From assembly GCF_021730395.1 (NCBI RefSeq), contig NC_069367.1, positions 73,455,501 through 73,519,500 of the forward strand: a stretch of 64,000 nucleotides of DNA, given 5' to 3'. Origin of the DNA: Mercenaria mercenaria (lineage: Eukaryota; Mollusca; Bivalvia; Venerida; Veneridae). The number at the start of each line of letters is the position of its first letter. Position 1 is the stretch's first letter. Of this stretch, positions 45,786-56,959 are shown in pieces. Position numbers and translations under genes: made by a program. A model generated the notes under the pieces. The model was not told the DNA's origin. It was given only the letters and a program-made list of their open reading frames with translations, and did no database searches.

Positions 45786-45990
45786 AAACTGTTTGTTTTA
45801 GGTTTAGCGCTGTTTTCTGTTACGATAGGCGGTTAACCTAACCAGTGTTCCTCAACAAGTAACTTTCAACTTCACCACATAAAATCCGAGGTGGAGGACG
45901 AATGATTTCGGACAAATACCTTCTACCAAATTGTCACGCCCTACCCAGGGATCGGAAAAGCGATTCATAGAACTGAGCTAAGCGGATGGG
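45786..45990 (-). mobile_element. SINE family S2, minus-strand copy
   Basis: The reverse complement shows a tRNA-like head 'ccgcttagctcagt', then 'gatccctgggtagggcgtga', 'gaaatcattcgtcctccac', 'tggttaggttaac' and a tail 'aaacctaaaacaaacag'. The same order is seen in the complete copy at 53762-54048. Diverged and without a clear target duplication. Confidence 0.7.
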
Positions 45991-46744
45991 GTAAAAGAAA
46001 GAAACACAGAAAACAGTGGTTGTGATGGAAACTCGCTGTAACTCATCAGCGGTTAAACGTGTATAATTCTATGTTGTAATTATCTATTTGTGCGACTCAA
46101 GAATCGTATCATTGTACATAGGACCGACGGCTCAAACTTGCTGGTCTTGGTTTCGTATTTACGAGATACTAGGATTTGTACCAGTATATGTATATGTGTA
46201 AGATTTTATATTTTATTTATTTTTATTTTAATAAACGTCTGAGATATCAACATTCAGAATGTAACAATTTTCAAACAATTTAGCAGTTCACTCATCAGAA
46301 TTTTATAAAGCTACGCTTATGCGTTAATGTAACTTTAAGATAGTATTCAAAGCGATACCTCTTATTGAGCCGTGTCATGGGAAAACCAACATAGTGCATT
46401 TACGACCAGCATATATGACATTGGGATGTGCGGGCGGGCGTGCATGCGTGTGTGCTTATGGAGGAAAAGGGATAATATCAAGAAAAACTTTACTCTCGTG
46501 GAGGGCAAACTTAAAACTATATGAAACTACTGTATAATACTGATCTATGATATTTTACAATAATTATGCTTTAACTTTTGTTTCAAATGTGAACACTCCG
46601 AACTATCTACACAATTGCATATGTATGAATTCTTCATTTTAGCAGTGTATTACAACGGAAAACTTGTTAATTAAGTACTTTGAATAAGAAAAAGATTTTA
46701 AAAAAATCATTATTATATAGAAAATTATTAAAAGCGATTTGAAA

Positions 46745-47570
46745 ATGACTGAATTTAGATGTCTCGAACGTATCTGCGATCGTCGAATTATGGTACAAAA
46801 TTTACGCACGGGGTGGGGAAATAAAATCACATGCACCAAAAATCTAATCGGTGATCCCCCCAGTTTATTTGTCTGTTGGACTCGGTATACATTTTAAACA
46901 ACCGTTTATTGAAAAAATCAAAAATTTGAATTAAGGGATTTTGTAATATGCTGATTTAAAGTCGAAAAATGCTGCGAAACTGAACGTCAATTTTTAGTCA
47001 AAAACGGCGATTTTCTTTTCATTTTTCAAATACTTGTCGTTGTAAAACAATGTTTTTTACATCACCATAAAGGAAATATTAATTCTCGTCGAATAATGTA
47101 TAGTTTAAGAAAATCTGTTTGCTGGTGTCGTCACAGTACCCGTAACAGTGTTGACAAGGATACGCGGCGACGTCATTTTACGCATGGGGGTGAGGGAAAT
47201 AAAATCACATATACCAAAAAAACTAAGTCGGTGACCCCCCCAGTTTTATTTGTCTGTTGGACTCGGTATACGTTTTAAACACCGTTTATTGAAAAAAATC
47301 AAAAATTTAAAGTATATTTTAAATTTTAGTATTTTATACTTTATGTATATTTAATTATTTTGTTGTTGTTTTAATTAGGAGTTTAATCTGCTTATCTTTG
47401 ATCTAAAACACTACGTATCTTTTTACCGTAATGCTTAAATTTATACTACAATAGTTTAATTACCATTTTTTATTTTATGTTTTCCAGTGAATTATAGATT
47501 TTTCTCAGTGAAATAAAAGTGATAATCCACAGTTTTGAAAAAGTAGATTATCATTTTTATTTTTCACTGT
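46745..47570 (-). repeat. repeat family R, right copy (inverted, with internal duplication)
   Basis: The reverse complement of the 36602-37080 order, with the '(g)gggggtcaccgacttagttt' part present twice (46790-46900 and 47170-47310) and the outer 'cagtgaaaaataaaaatgat' part at 47540-47570. Before it, 46000-46745 has no recognised gene. Confidence 0.7.
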
Positions 47571-47794
47571 TTTTGCCGAACTAGTTCCGGTCCTCCGTCG
47601 CGATTGAAGTCAAATTGTATACCGAGCGTTATGAATACCGGGGACCATAAAGACGATGACGTCGTTAAAATGACGTCATTTGTGTTATGCTTTCTGTTGA
47701 TCTTTCCCGCGATTTTCGACATTTTATAAATTACGCAACAAAAGTAGAGTTTTACACATGAAATAAAGAGAAAATTTGTTTGTGTCAGTGAAAT

Positions 47795-48335
47795 ATCCTT
47801 TTCCTTTGATCTGAGTGGTGACCTAGTTTTTGACCCCACATGACCCAGTTTCGAACTTGGCATAAGAAGCATCGAGAAAAATATTCTTACCAAGTTTCAT
47901 AAAGGTAGGGTCATAAATATTGCCCATAGAGTGTTTACAAGCTCTTCCTTTGATTTGAGCGGGTGACCTAGTCTTTGACCCAACATGACTCAGTTTCAAA
48001 CTTGACCAAAAATATTATCAAGATAAACATTCTGACCAAGTTTTATGAAGATAGCGTCATACATGTGGCCTCAAGAGTGTTAACAAGTTTTTCCTTTGAT
48101 TTGACCGAGTGACCTAGTTTTTGACCCCTTATGACCCAGTTTTATATTTGGCCTAGGAATTATCAAGATAAATATTCTGACCAAGTTTCATGAAGATAGG
48201 ATCATAAATATGGCTCCTAGGTTGTTAACAAGCTTTTCCTTTGATTTGACCTGAAGACCTAGTTTTTGACCTAACATGACCCAGTTTCGATCCAGGCCTA
48301 GAGATCATCAAGATAAACATTCTGTGCAAGTTTTT
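47795..48335 (+). repeat. tandem array, four units of about 145 bp
   Basis: 'tcctttgatttgagcg', 'gacctagtttttgaccc', 'catgacccagtttcga' and 'accaagtttcatgaagatag' recur at about 47800, 47943, 48088 and 48233. A typical bivalve array; the next 300 bases hold nothing recognisable. Confidence 0.8.
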
Positions 48336-48671
48336 TCAAATCAAAGCATAAATGAAACATCCATATGGCTGAATGCCATGAGTAACATTACTTAATTTGA
48401 AGGGTTGGATAGGATACAGTATGAAATTGCATATACGAGTGTTACAAGTGTTGCCATTTCTTTACTATTCAATATATTCACATGAAATTTCGTTCTGTGA
48501 TACTATGGTCAATTCTGAGTCAGAATATGTATAACAATGCACACTTAAATTCACATATCACAAAATAATTGAAGTCAACAGTATCCATCATCGGAATAAC
48601 GGCCCAACGTCATTTAACGTCATTAAGTTGACAATGTTATGTCTCTGAACAACGGCCTCGAACGACTTACC

Positions 48672-49381
48672 ATCTGATAGGATTTTTTATTAAGTTTGTT
48701 GTGTAAAATGTCATGAACAGTGCCGATGCTGCAATCAACTTTGTCACTGATTTCGCGAATCGTAATGCGGCGGTCCAGTTCAAGCAGTCCCTTGATTTCC
48801 GTGACATGACGTGACGTTATTGACGTCGGCCGACCGCTGCTCGGCTCGTCATTACACTATCTCGACCGTTTTTAAACCGCCCGTACAACCTATAAACCTG
48901 CGATTTCTTCATTGCTTTCATTCCATATGCTTTCTCTAACATTTTAATAGTATCTTTCCTTGAAACATCATTCAAAACACAAGATTTTATCGCTGATCTG
49001 TAGTCATTTTTACACACCGGACAAAACAAAATGGCCGTCAGAACGTCAAATGACGTCACAATATTTAGTGACGTCAGGAACGTTACGCTGATAGCTGGCG
49101 TTAAAATTACAGCAATTTTGGCGATAATTGCTTTACAAACAATAGAGTTATAGAACTTTGTTTAAAGGACATACATTTAGAAATTTCTACTTTTTGGGCC
49201 GGTTTTCAGTAGGTGTGGTTGCCATAGCTACTATGAATTTGGTTATAGTCAGTTGCTGACATTAATATTCACTCATTTTGCTCAAAAGTCCCGTTTATAC
49301 AAACTCGCAAAGTTTTATTGAAATTCATGCGTCCGTTATTATTTTACAGCGTTTTTCTGGATATATTTCGAACACCCCTCG
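48672..49381 (-). mobile_element. mariner-like element, 5' half with transposase N-terminus
   Basis: On the minus strand a terminus 'TAcgaggggtgttcgaaata' (49383 downward) is followed by about 300 bases of leader, then the helix-turn-helix half of a mariner transposase. The first frame reads KDTIKMLEKAYGMKAMKKS, then QVYRLYGRFKNGRDSV. After one frame change near 48840 it reads GRPTSITSRHVTEIKGLLEL and DRRITIREISDKVDCSIGTV to about 48672. The catalytic DD34D half is missing, and no matching second terminus is adjacent. Inactive. Confidence 0.85.
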
Positions 49382-49411
49382 TACATCTGGGCAAAAGAGA
49401 ATGCCGCTAAG

Positions 49412-50181
49412 TAGTGATGGGCCGACAATCGGCGACAATCGGATAACCGTCGGCGTTGCATTCATGATCGCGATCGCCGACTTTACTTTTCTCTGAGCGA
49501 TTAATTACTTGGTACCCTAAACGGATAATTTAGTTGTTTCTGACCTTTTTCTTTCCGGTATTTACGGTCCTTTGGGGGCAATTACACCAATGGAAACTTC
49601 TCTACGCTTCCTTTAATGCCTCGAAAGAAATTGCGGTCATCTTTACCGCCCACATTTTGGGAGATATATGGCTTTTAGAAAATTAAGCCGGGAAAACCAT
49701 CATCCCAAACTCATTACATTAGTATGGCAGTATGCATAGAATGCCGTAACACTTACGCAAGCAATGGTATTTTTGATGTTTATTTTTGCGATATTGAAAA
49801 CATTTCAGTCGTTAACTAAGAATTAATAAATCCTTTTTACTTTTTTGCTACAAATAATTTACAATTCAATAACACAATATCACTGGATATGTCCCTGGTG
49901 AAATTAAGACAACTTCCTTATTTGAAGTTTACTATCTTCACAAACATCTTACTTTTACGATGTTTACTTACTCGTGTTTATGAAGGGATACAATAGAAAT
50001 AGGATATCTCTGTGTGGTTCATTTCTTAAGTAATGACATAAAACATACACTGTAAAGTGAACTTACAGATATGCAACTAGAATAACCGATTATCCGATTA
50101 TATCCGATTAATCGAATCGGTTGGCTTGCCCGATTATGCCGATTAACCGGTTGGCAAATCTAACCGATTTGCCCATCACTA
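49412..50181. mobile_element. hAT-type element, 770 bp, perfect 8-bp target duplication
   Basis: TAGTGATGGGC at the left and GCCCATCACTA at the right are inverted. CCGCTAAG stands on both sides (49404-49411 and 50182-50189). TIRs of the 'AGTGATGGGC' kind with 8-bp duplications are the hAT hallmark. Subterminal 'cgacaatcggcgacaatcgg' and 'ccgattatccgattatatcc' repeats resemble transposase-binding clusters. No transposase frame; non-autonomous. Confidence 0.93.
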
Positions 50182-50396
50182 CCGCTAAGTGTGTTGTTTC
50201 TTTAGTCAAACTAACAGATGATAGAAACTTTGCATAAAACCAAGATATACCCTTACATTTTGGATGTAACACTAGGTGACAATGTCATGTTTCAGATATT
50301 GGTTTTCTGGGCTAAGTCCATGTCATAACCATTCATATTCATGAGAACTGATTTTATAAATAATGAACTTTATAATAACGGTAAAATCTTATAGCA

Positions 50397-50609
50397 GGTT
50401 TAACGTCGCATAGACACTATTTTAGGTCATATGCGACTTTCCAGCTTTAATGGTGGAGGAAGACCTCAGGCGCCCCTCTGTGCATTATTTCTTCACGAGC
50501 GGGCATCTGGATAGAACCATCGGCCATTCCGTGTGAGGCTCGAACCCACATCGATCAGTGGCTAGTTATTTGAAGTCAGCGGCCTTAACCACTCGGCCAC
50601 GGAGGCCAC
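50397..50609 (-). mobile_element. SINE family S1, complete, tRNA-like head
   Basis: On the minus strand it starts 'ggcctccgtggccgagtggt' (A-box-like), then 'tgtgggttcgagcctcac' (B-box-like), then the conserved 'cttcctccaccattaaagct' body and 'gcgacgttaaacc' style end. TATAGCA flanks it at 50390-50396 and 50610-50616. The head resembles a class II (Leu/Ser-type) tRNA. 50617-51500 holds no other recognised gene. Confidence 0.85.
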
Positions 50610-51002
50610 TATAGCAACAAATGGAAAATAGAAAACCTTACAAATATTGAGAAAAAAAACTCGAGGAAGTACACATAAAAGAATGAAAAATACGAAATAG
50701 TATTATAAACATGTAGAAACTTGTGTATGAATAAAATTGAAACTTAACAAAGATTAAAGTAACCCCTAACACAAGTTACCTTTAGAAAATCAACGAATGT
50801 AATGGACTAGACATATTTTCTATGTGTGAATGTAATATATATCCAGTACGGCAGTGGTATCATTTACTTTTACAGCATACATCCCCATTTTTATGCCACC
50901 GACCATCCGCTTTTTCATCTCCATAACGTCTTGCAGGATTTCAATGAACCAATTTATGCTCATCATTCACGTGCTCTGTTCGGATTATGGTCACTTAAAC
51001 GC

Positions 51003-51054
51003 CATACTCGGAGTAAGTACAGAAACGCCATACTCGGAGTAAGTACAGAAACGC
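51003..51054 (+). repeat. 26-bp tandem duplication
   Basis: 'acgccatactcggagtaagt' plus 'acagaa' occurs twice in a row without a mismatch. Each copy contains GGAG-GTAAGT-like 'ggagtaagtacag', which resembles a splice junction only superficially. Confidence 0.8.
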
Positions 51055-51504
51055 CAAGACCACTCTTCCTTCACTAGCGTGATAGCGCAGATTCTACGGA
51101 TTTTACGCTTGAATAATTTTCACTAAGAACTGGCTCTTTGATTTTTAAAATTTGTGCCTACTAGATAATTTTGTCTCTACTTACCTCAAAAATCGACTCT
51201 TGCTTTTTTATGACACTTCGCAGTAATGATAGATCTGAATAGTAATTGAGAATCATTATGGCATCGCCATATTCCGGTTCAATGATTTTGTAGAGGTATT
51301 ACACTTTCATATTCGTAAAACGTTGTCAACGTATCTTTTTAAACCCGTTGTTTCGATACGGTAAACTTTAAAACCAATGATTTTATAATGAAGTGCAGAT
51401 ATGCGTATCATTATTACATAAATAAATTTATATAATCTTTATAGCCTATAATCAAAAACTCTTCTGTAATAATTTTAAGTATACCTTTCTCAATATTTAA
51501 ACTA

Positions 51505-51760
51505 GAGCTGCTTTTGAGAAAAGCGAATGTCTCCCACAACTGCCTAATCATCTAAACAGTTATATACTGTTTACTCACTACAAATATACCTTTGTAGAGT
51601 AAAAAGGCTGATTTTGGTAATCGAAGTTGGCCGAGGACTTATGGTTAAACACATTTTGTTAAAGTTTTGTGAACATCGGATGAGAAATGTTTGACTTAGA
51701 GCGCGGACAAGAGTAAAAAGGCCGATTTTCAGTAATTCAAGGGCCAATATTTACATTCGC
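51505..51760 (-). repeat. array family Q, inverted copy
   Basis: The reverse complement of the end of 19690-20200: 'ttttgagaaaagcgaatgtc', 'cacaactgcctaatcatcta', 'gtttactcactacaaatata', 'gagtaaaaaggc'. Confidence 0.65.
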
Positions 51761-52034
51761 CCTATTCTTTTCCATTGAAACTTTTGACGTTCATTTCGTA
51801 TGAACAGCAAAAGGAAAGGCACGACAGTTACGTTATCGCTGCTTAGTGATAACCGACCGCTGTTTTGACGACGTCCGCGTAATGTCAGGCAGAACGTTCC
51901 TTAGATGACGTCGCAGTTGTTCCGTCTGGTGAACAGAATGGCCGGGAAGCCGATTTTAATGTTAAATGCTACAAATTATATGCAATTCATAATATTATAT
52001 AGTTTACAAATGGAATGGAAATATAATGTAAATA

Positions 52035-52191
52035 TAAGAAATGAAACTATTTTTTTCGGTGTTCATGCGAAATAAACGACAGAATAGGATCGGCAAAATA
52101 AACATAAATCCCTAGCGCGATTCATGGATTTGCCGATCCTATTCTGTCGTTCATTTCGCATGAACACCGAAAATAATCATTTCATTTCTTA
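52035..52191. mobile_element. foldback element, 63-bp arms and 31-bp loop
   Basis: The left arm 52035-52097 ('taagaaatgaaactattttt' to 'gaataggatcggcaaa') is complementary to the right arm 52129-52191 with only a few mismatches. A related right arm is at 23340-23480. The transcript of either strand would form a strong hairpin. Confidence 0.85.
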
Positions 52192-52196
52192 ATAAT

Positions 52197-52515
52197 TCCG
52201 AAGTGCCTGGACTAATGTCTCCCGGTACCAGTCTGTGTCAAGTTGTGAAACTTTTCGACGGGTTGCCTATGTCATGGAAGCGTTGTCCACGGAGGGAAGT
52301 CTTAATCTCGGGAAACGTTTTGAAATCCATGTGCGCTAAGTCAGGGCTGTAGGGAGGGTGTTCCAAGAGTTCAAATCCTAGAAAGTAATATCTGTGTAGA
52401 GATGGCCCTGAGTTCAGGAGCATTATCCTGGTGCAGGATTACCCGATCCAGATCCAAAGCCGGCCCATTTCCTCTTCAGAGCATTGACGAGATCCCTTTT
52501 TAAAACACCTGAAAA
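52197..52515 (-). mobile_element. mariner-like transposase C-terminal fragment
   Basis: The minus strand encodes RVILHQDNAPEL near 52440-52405, holding the second catalytic Asp block. In another frame it encodes FELLEHPPYSPDLAHMDF and PEIKTSLRGQRFHD (52360-52260), the block around the third Asp of the DD34D mariner triad. At least one frame change separates them. It lies downstream of, not collinear with, the N-terminal fragment at 48672-49381, so it is a separate copy. 52520-53745 has no recognised gene. Confidence 0.85.
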
Positions 52516-53761
52516 TCAACGTGTTTCAGTCAGCAATACTGGCGGTGATTTTTAAATACAAGCAAGTATTTTAATAATATGAAATAAGGCAATGCTTCAA
52601 TCGGGAATCTTTATAGTTCATCAGCTTGCCCAGAAATACGCATTTGTATCATGTAAAAGTAGAAACAATACTGCCCATATTTGTACTGATGTGCAAGGCG
52701 TTGCGGTTCGGACAAGTTATGTGGACGCTTATTATGCACAAGGAACATGCGTATTCAAAAAAATCCGAAGTCACACGCTCTGTGCACGTGCCGGAAGACC
52801 ACATTTTTTTTTAATCTGATAGTATATCTCATTCGGTATATATCTCATGTTACCGTAGAGGTATCGATCCCGATTTTCGTCGCTTCGGATCGATTCCCTA
52901 TAAAATCAAGTAAATGCTACATTTCTATATATGAACAATTTAATTTTATTTCTTTATATTTATAAATAAATGTATTAGTTACATACGTGGAATGAATAGA
53001 TATTTACCTTAATTCAATGTCTCCATTCACTCGGTGAAATATATTTCGATCTTACACTAAAACAAACAAATATCCTCTATTTAACATCCTGTTCAATGCG
53101 GAAATATATTTTGATAGTTATGTATCAAAAAAAGAAAACGTATTGTCTGATTTAATATGTTTTATTGAATAGCTGTTTATCAAAATATAATGGGGTTATG
53201 ATTACAGTAGCTTGATGTAGAATGGTCTATTTGCTTGAATGGATTTTGCTAGATGCGATCTCAAGAGGTGCGCAAGCGCCAAGTCTGACCCGACCATGCG
53301 AAATCCACGAGAGCCGAATACAAAATTCCAGATCGGCGATCTTCTATTAGAATAACCCTTTTATTACACGGTGTATGATCAAACCTATATTTCGCGGAGA
53401 AACATTTTACCGTGCGTTAAATTTCTCGGATAAGCACATCACTTATTTGATTGAAAACAAAGCATATTCGTGGAACAGCAAATGAAATCATCCAAAAATA
53501 TCACTTCACACACTTAAGTTGATTTTACAGTTACTGCCACGAAACATCGCAATATACAATACAAAAAGTACAATATGGACCTTTTTCCTGTTCACAACTA
53601 TGCAAGCCGTACTTTTGACAGAATTTATATAGGTATAGAACAAATCACTCTCTTGTTCAAGTATTCAAATATTCTTATACGTCTAGGTCTTCAGAGTACT
53701 GAAGAATAACAGCTTTCATCTTACGAAAACTGAAATAGTTCTGGCATAACTTATGAAAGCA

Positions 53762-54048
53762 CCCGCCCGCTTAGCTCAGTAGGGTGAGCGCAGATCTACG
53801 GATCGCGGCCTCGAGTTTGATCCCCGGGCGAGGCGTATCTTTTCCGTGACGATTTGATACAAGACATTGTGTCTGAAATCATTCGTCCTCCACTTTTGAT
53901 TCATGTGGGGAAGTTGGCAACTACTTGCGGAGAACAGGATTGTACTGGTACAGAATCCAGAAACATTGGTTAGGTTAACTTTCCGGGTTGTATAACTGAA
54001 ATACTGTTGAGGAATGGCGTTAAACCCAAAACAAACAAAAACAAACAA
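53762..54048 (+). mobile_element. SINE family S2, complete, 14-bp target duplication
   Basis: The tRNA-like head 'cgcccgcttagctcagtagg' (A box) to 'cgagtttgatccccgggcga' (B box) is followed by 'gaaatcattcgtcctccact', 'attggttaggttaac', 'ggaatggcgttaaaccc' and a tail of 'acaaacaaaa'. 'aacttatgaaagca' (53748-53761) and 'aacttgtgaaagca' (54049-54062) differ at one base. It is not a functional tRNA gene: the acceptor stem does not continue and a retroposon body follows. Confidence 0.92.
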
Positions 54049-54601
54049 AACTTGTGAAAGCAGTATTTCTAGAAAATAAGACATCGAAACAAGCAAAATC
54101 CGACTGTATATTTTGACAATTATTTTAGAACATCTTTCTTCGATTCTGCTACTTCCCTACTATTTGTCCAGCACTGTCACAGTTAGCTTAAATAGAAAAC
54201 AGATATATTAGTATTTTGTGTTTAATGCAGATGGTAAGCCTAAAATCTAAAATGCAAAACGATTCTTGATGTTTCTATTGGTGATTTGTGTCGTTTTCAA
54301 TCTTGTGTGCCACAAGGAAAATTCAAAATAAATGCAAATCACAAATCTTGCTTTTTAAAAAGGATATATTTTCTAAATGATCTAAATATAAAAGTGTAAA
54401 TGATCAACTCATAAAGCTGCTGTTTGCTAAAAGTAGAACAAAACTTAAATTTTAGCCATGAATTTTGTTAAAATGTTACATTCGTTCTTTGTTAAATCCG
54501 TTAGCACACGTTCAAGAAAAAAAAATGTAAATTATGAAAATAGACAAAACACAGATGCATCACGCATCTTGATACTATCAGACAATACTAAATGAACTTA
54601 C

Positions 54602-54768
54602 GGCAACAGTCCACCCCAATATCATCTGAATGATAGCAGCTTCCCGTATACATACTTGGGTTACATTGTCCGATGTTTACCTCTACTCCGTTGCATTGTA
54701 AATTGGACATAACAATACTGACATTGCCCTGACCATAGTGTGCATTGGAAAATGCTTGTGCTCGTTCC
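54602..54768 (-). CDS. SRCR gene, exon: second half of an SRCR domain
   Basis: Scavenger-receptor cysteine-rich domains are extracellular, disulfide-bonded modules used in ligand binding, often in animal immune receptors. This exon follows a minus-strand 'tctttatacag' and ends before 'gtaagttc'. It reads ERAQAFSNAHYGQGNVSIVM, then SNLQCNGVEVNIGQC, then CYHSDDIGVDCC. These are the hallmark 'YGQG', 'L.C.G.E..I..C' and 'C.H..D.GV.C' parts of the SRCR C-terminal half. One base completes the previous codon and one is carried on, matching the 54947-55097 exon upstream. The trailing donor shows that the gene continues below 54600, but I could not place the next exon. Confidence 0.85.
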
Positions 54769-54946
54769 CTGTATAAAGATTGGTTATTGAGTAAATATTG
54801 TTTTATTTAGTTGTTGGTGTGCTTTGTTTTTTACCCTGGCGTGGATCAGAAGTCATTTCAAATTGACGATACCGAGTATTAATTTTGCACTTAAAACGAA
54901 TATTTGTGGTTATGTGTTGAAACATATTATAAAGAGATATACATAC

Positions 54947-55097
54947 GGGTGGGGAAATTTTTGAATTCTACAAATAACAATTGCATCAGTTCTGCCGAAA
55001 CCACTGTCACAGATTGTTCCCCATCTGCCAGACACGTTGATTTCGACTCTTCCTGAGCTATTTGTATTCCCACCAACTAATCTTATTCTCTCAGGAG
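54947..55097 (-). CDS. SRCR gene, exon: first half of the same SRCR domain
   Basis: Preceded on the minus strand by 'cttttctttctacag' and followed by 'gtatgtat'. It reads PERIRLVGGNTNSSGRVEIN, then VSGRWGTICDSGFGRTDAIV, then ICR. This is the canonical SRCR opening (RLVGG, GRVEI, WGTICD, AIVICR). Two bases complete the incoming codon and two are carried out, joining in frame to 54602-54768. Length is 151 nt, identical to the equivalent exon at 56055-56205. After ICR the residues 'IQKFPHP' replace the usual 'MLGY/F' text, so this domain may be somewhat degraded or variant. Confidence 0.85.
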
Positions 55098-55547
55098 CTG
55101 TAGAAAGAAAAGAAGGATTTTTTTCCGCACAGTAGCTTTGAATGTAGGAGTCCAGACACTTTTGTAACAAGAGTAGATTACAATTATAAACGAGTTGATT
55201 ATACTAAATAGCGGGCAATAAAGGAATCTAGCTGTCTTCCTGAGATTTGTTCCGGCAAATTTCTACGGATAGATACCTAAATGAATCATTTCCAGCCCAA
55301 AGGCGAACCTGCTGCTTAGAATGAAATTTCCAATACAGTTTGATTAGTTACTGACTAGATGCAAACTTTTTCCTCGCGGAATGCCATGAATAATTTCATT
55401 TTCAGACTACCAGTAGCCAATTCCTGTAAGCAGATATAGATGACAAAAAATTGCCTGTATTGTACTCTTTAGACGTTATAATTACGCTAATTAAATATAA
55501 GAGCATGTAATATCTAGGAGATATTTTAACAATAAAACAAAATTAAC

Positions 55548-55729
55548 CTCCATTGCAATTTACGAATACGTCCTTGGAATGATCACAATACCGAGTGCTA
55601 GCTGGCATATATGCGCCACATTGTACTGTCCAATATTAAGTTCAGAGCCGTCGCAGTTGAGATGAGAGGGCTCCCATTGTTCCGATATCTTGGGCATACG
55701 TTGGAAGGTATCCCCAGTAAGCAGACCGT
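55548..55729 (-). CDS. SRCR gene, exon with frameshifts: second half of an SRCR domain
   Basis: After minus-strand 'ttaaatctttag' the first frame reads RSAYWGYLPTYAQDIGTMG. A second frame reads LNCDGSELNIGQ near 55640-55605. A third reads QCGAYMPAST, then RYCDHSKDVFVNCNG up to the donor 'gttaattt'. Both ends keep the phase expected of a second-half exon. The interior needs two small frame changes, so either this domain is a pseudo-exon in a host gene or the assembly has indel errors. The second frame also carries Tyr where the usual Cys of IGQC stands. Confidence 0.7.
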
Positions 55730-56054
55730 CTAAAGATTTAAGAAACGGTGTAGAAATGTAAGTTTAATTGACAGAAAAAATCTGATTTCTTGATACAGAA
55801 GAGCTTGTTTGTAGTTTACTATCTATGCCAACAAACTGAGGAATAAATGTTCAGTTTAATGCTTTGATATCTTATCATGCGGATTATCCCAGCTCCTGAT
55901 TATAGCGCATATAGTGCTATGGGCGTAAATGTGTGTGTTTTTTTTTTTTACAAAATGCATTATTAAAGTGCTACACTTGAAAAAAAAAACATGTCAGAAA
56001 AACAACATTTGATCACATAAATCAAGTTAAAAATGTTGTAGAAAATATACTAAC

Positions 56055-56205
56055 GGAATGTTTTCAAATCCGAGCATTCGGCATATAACAATTAAATCCG
56101 GCTTGCCAAAATTCTCTCCACATATTGTATGGTAATAGCCGTCATGTAAAATTTCTACTCTTCCGGCGGCATCGTTGCCATCACCCACAAGTTTTATTGG
56201 AATAT
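56055..56205 (-). CDS. SRCR gene, exon: first half of an SRCR domain
   Basis: Follows minus-strand 'gcttgtataacag', ends before 'gttagtat'. It reads IPIKLVGDGNDAAGRVEILH, then DGYYHTICGENFGKPDLIVI, then CRMLGFENI. The SRCR opening is clear, with HTIC in place of WGTIC. Length 151 nt and phase (two bases in, two out) equal those of the 54947 exon. It pairs with the frameshifted 55548-55729 exon. Upstream, the next coding exon seen is 62981-63156, giving a 6.8 kb intron. Confidence 0.85.
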
Positions 56206-56690
56206 CTGTTATACAAGCATATATACATATATTTTCATTGAAAAATAAGATAAGTAAACTAAGGAAATCAATCATCTTAGTAAAACAGCCGAAAAGACCC
56301 ATTCATTTTAAACTGTAATACGCCTGCCGATGAAAATATTTAAGATATCTATAGGGTCAAGAAAAACATAATTATAGTAGTGTCAATTTTGTAAATTTTA
56401 CCATCAGTAAAATTAGGTTTAGCTCTAAGTTAATGTTATTTCTGATATTTTGGTGTCCAATTTTAAGGGATTCTATAGAACCACGCTATTTTGTTCAAGA
56501 TATGTTAATAAATGCGATTAGCGTCAGATCGTCAGAAGAGTCACATGTGATATTATTGCAATAAGTTGTTTCTATCAACACAAACGTTGTTTTCATACAA
56601 ACATATAGTGAGTGCAAATATATATTTATAATTCTGTCACACATTGTATAATTATACAATAACTTTTCATTGATAGTAACAGTCACTGAC

Positions 56691-56953
56691 TTTATTTTAT
56701 TGGGCTTAACGTCGTACCGACACAATTATAGGTCATATGGCGACTTTTCAGCTTTAATGGTGGAGGAAGACCCCGGAAGCCCCTGTATTATTTCATCACA
56801 AGCGGGCATCTGGGTAGAGCCACCGACCTTCCGTAAGCCAGCTGGATGGCTTCCCCATATGAAGAATTCAACGCCCTGAGTGAGGCTCGAACCCACATCG
56901 ATGAGGGGCAAGTAATTTGAAGTCAGCGACGTTAACCACTTGGCCATGGAGGT
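56691..56953 (-). mobile_element. SINE family S1, third copy, longer head
   Basis: Minus-strand order: 'cctccatggccaagtggtta', 'gatgtgggttcgagcctcac', 'cttcctccaccattaaagct', 'gtcggtacgacgttaagccc', tail AATAAAATAAA. The flanks 'cagtcactga' and 'cagtcagtga' differ at one base. It has about 40 extra bases between head and body ('gccagctggatggcttcccc' region) compared with 50397-50609. Confidence 0.85.
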
Positions 56954-56959
56954 CAGTCA

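Noticed and set aside
36074-49383. A single 13 kb mariner composite between facing ends at 36074 and 49381
   Set aside because: The ends differ after the first dozen bases, and the sequence between has its own independent elements; separate fragments are the simpler reading.
50530-50609. A tRNA-Leu/Ser gene on the minus strand
   Set aside because: It is the head of SINE S1; the same head with the same body is at 56953.
51003-51060. Duplicated splice donor of a real exon
   Set aside because: The surrounding frame has no recognisable protein, and the 26-bp duplication alone explains the two donor-like texts.
53762-53840. A tRNA gene ('cccgcttagctcagtagg...gatccccgggcgag')
   Set aside because: The region is the head of a SINE: a retroposon body, A-rich tail and flanking 14-bp duplication follow, and the cloverleaf is not closed.
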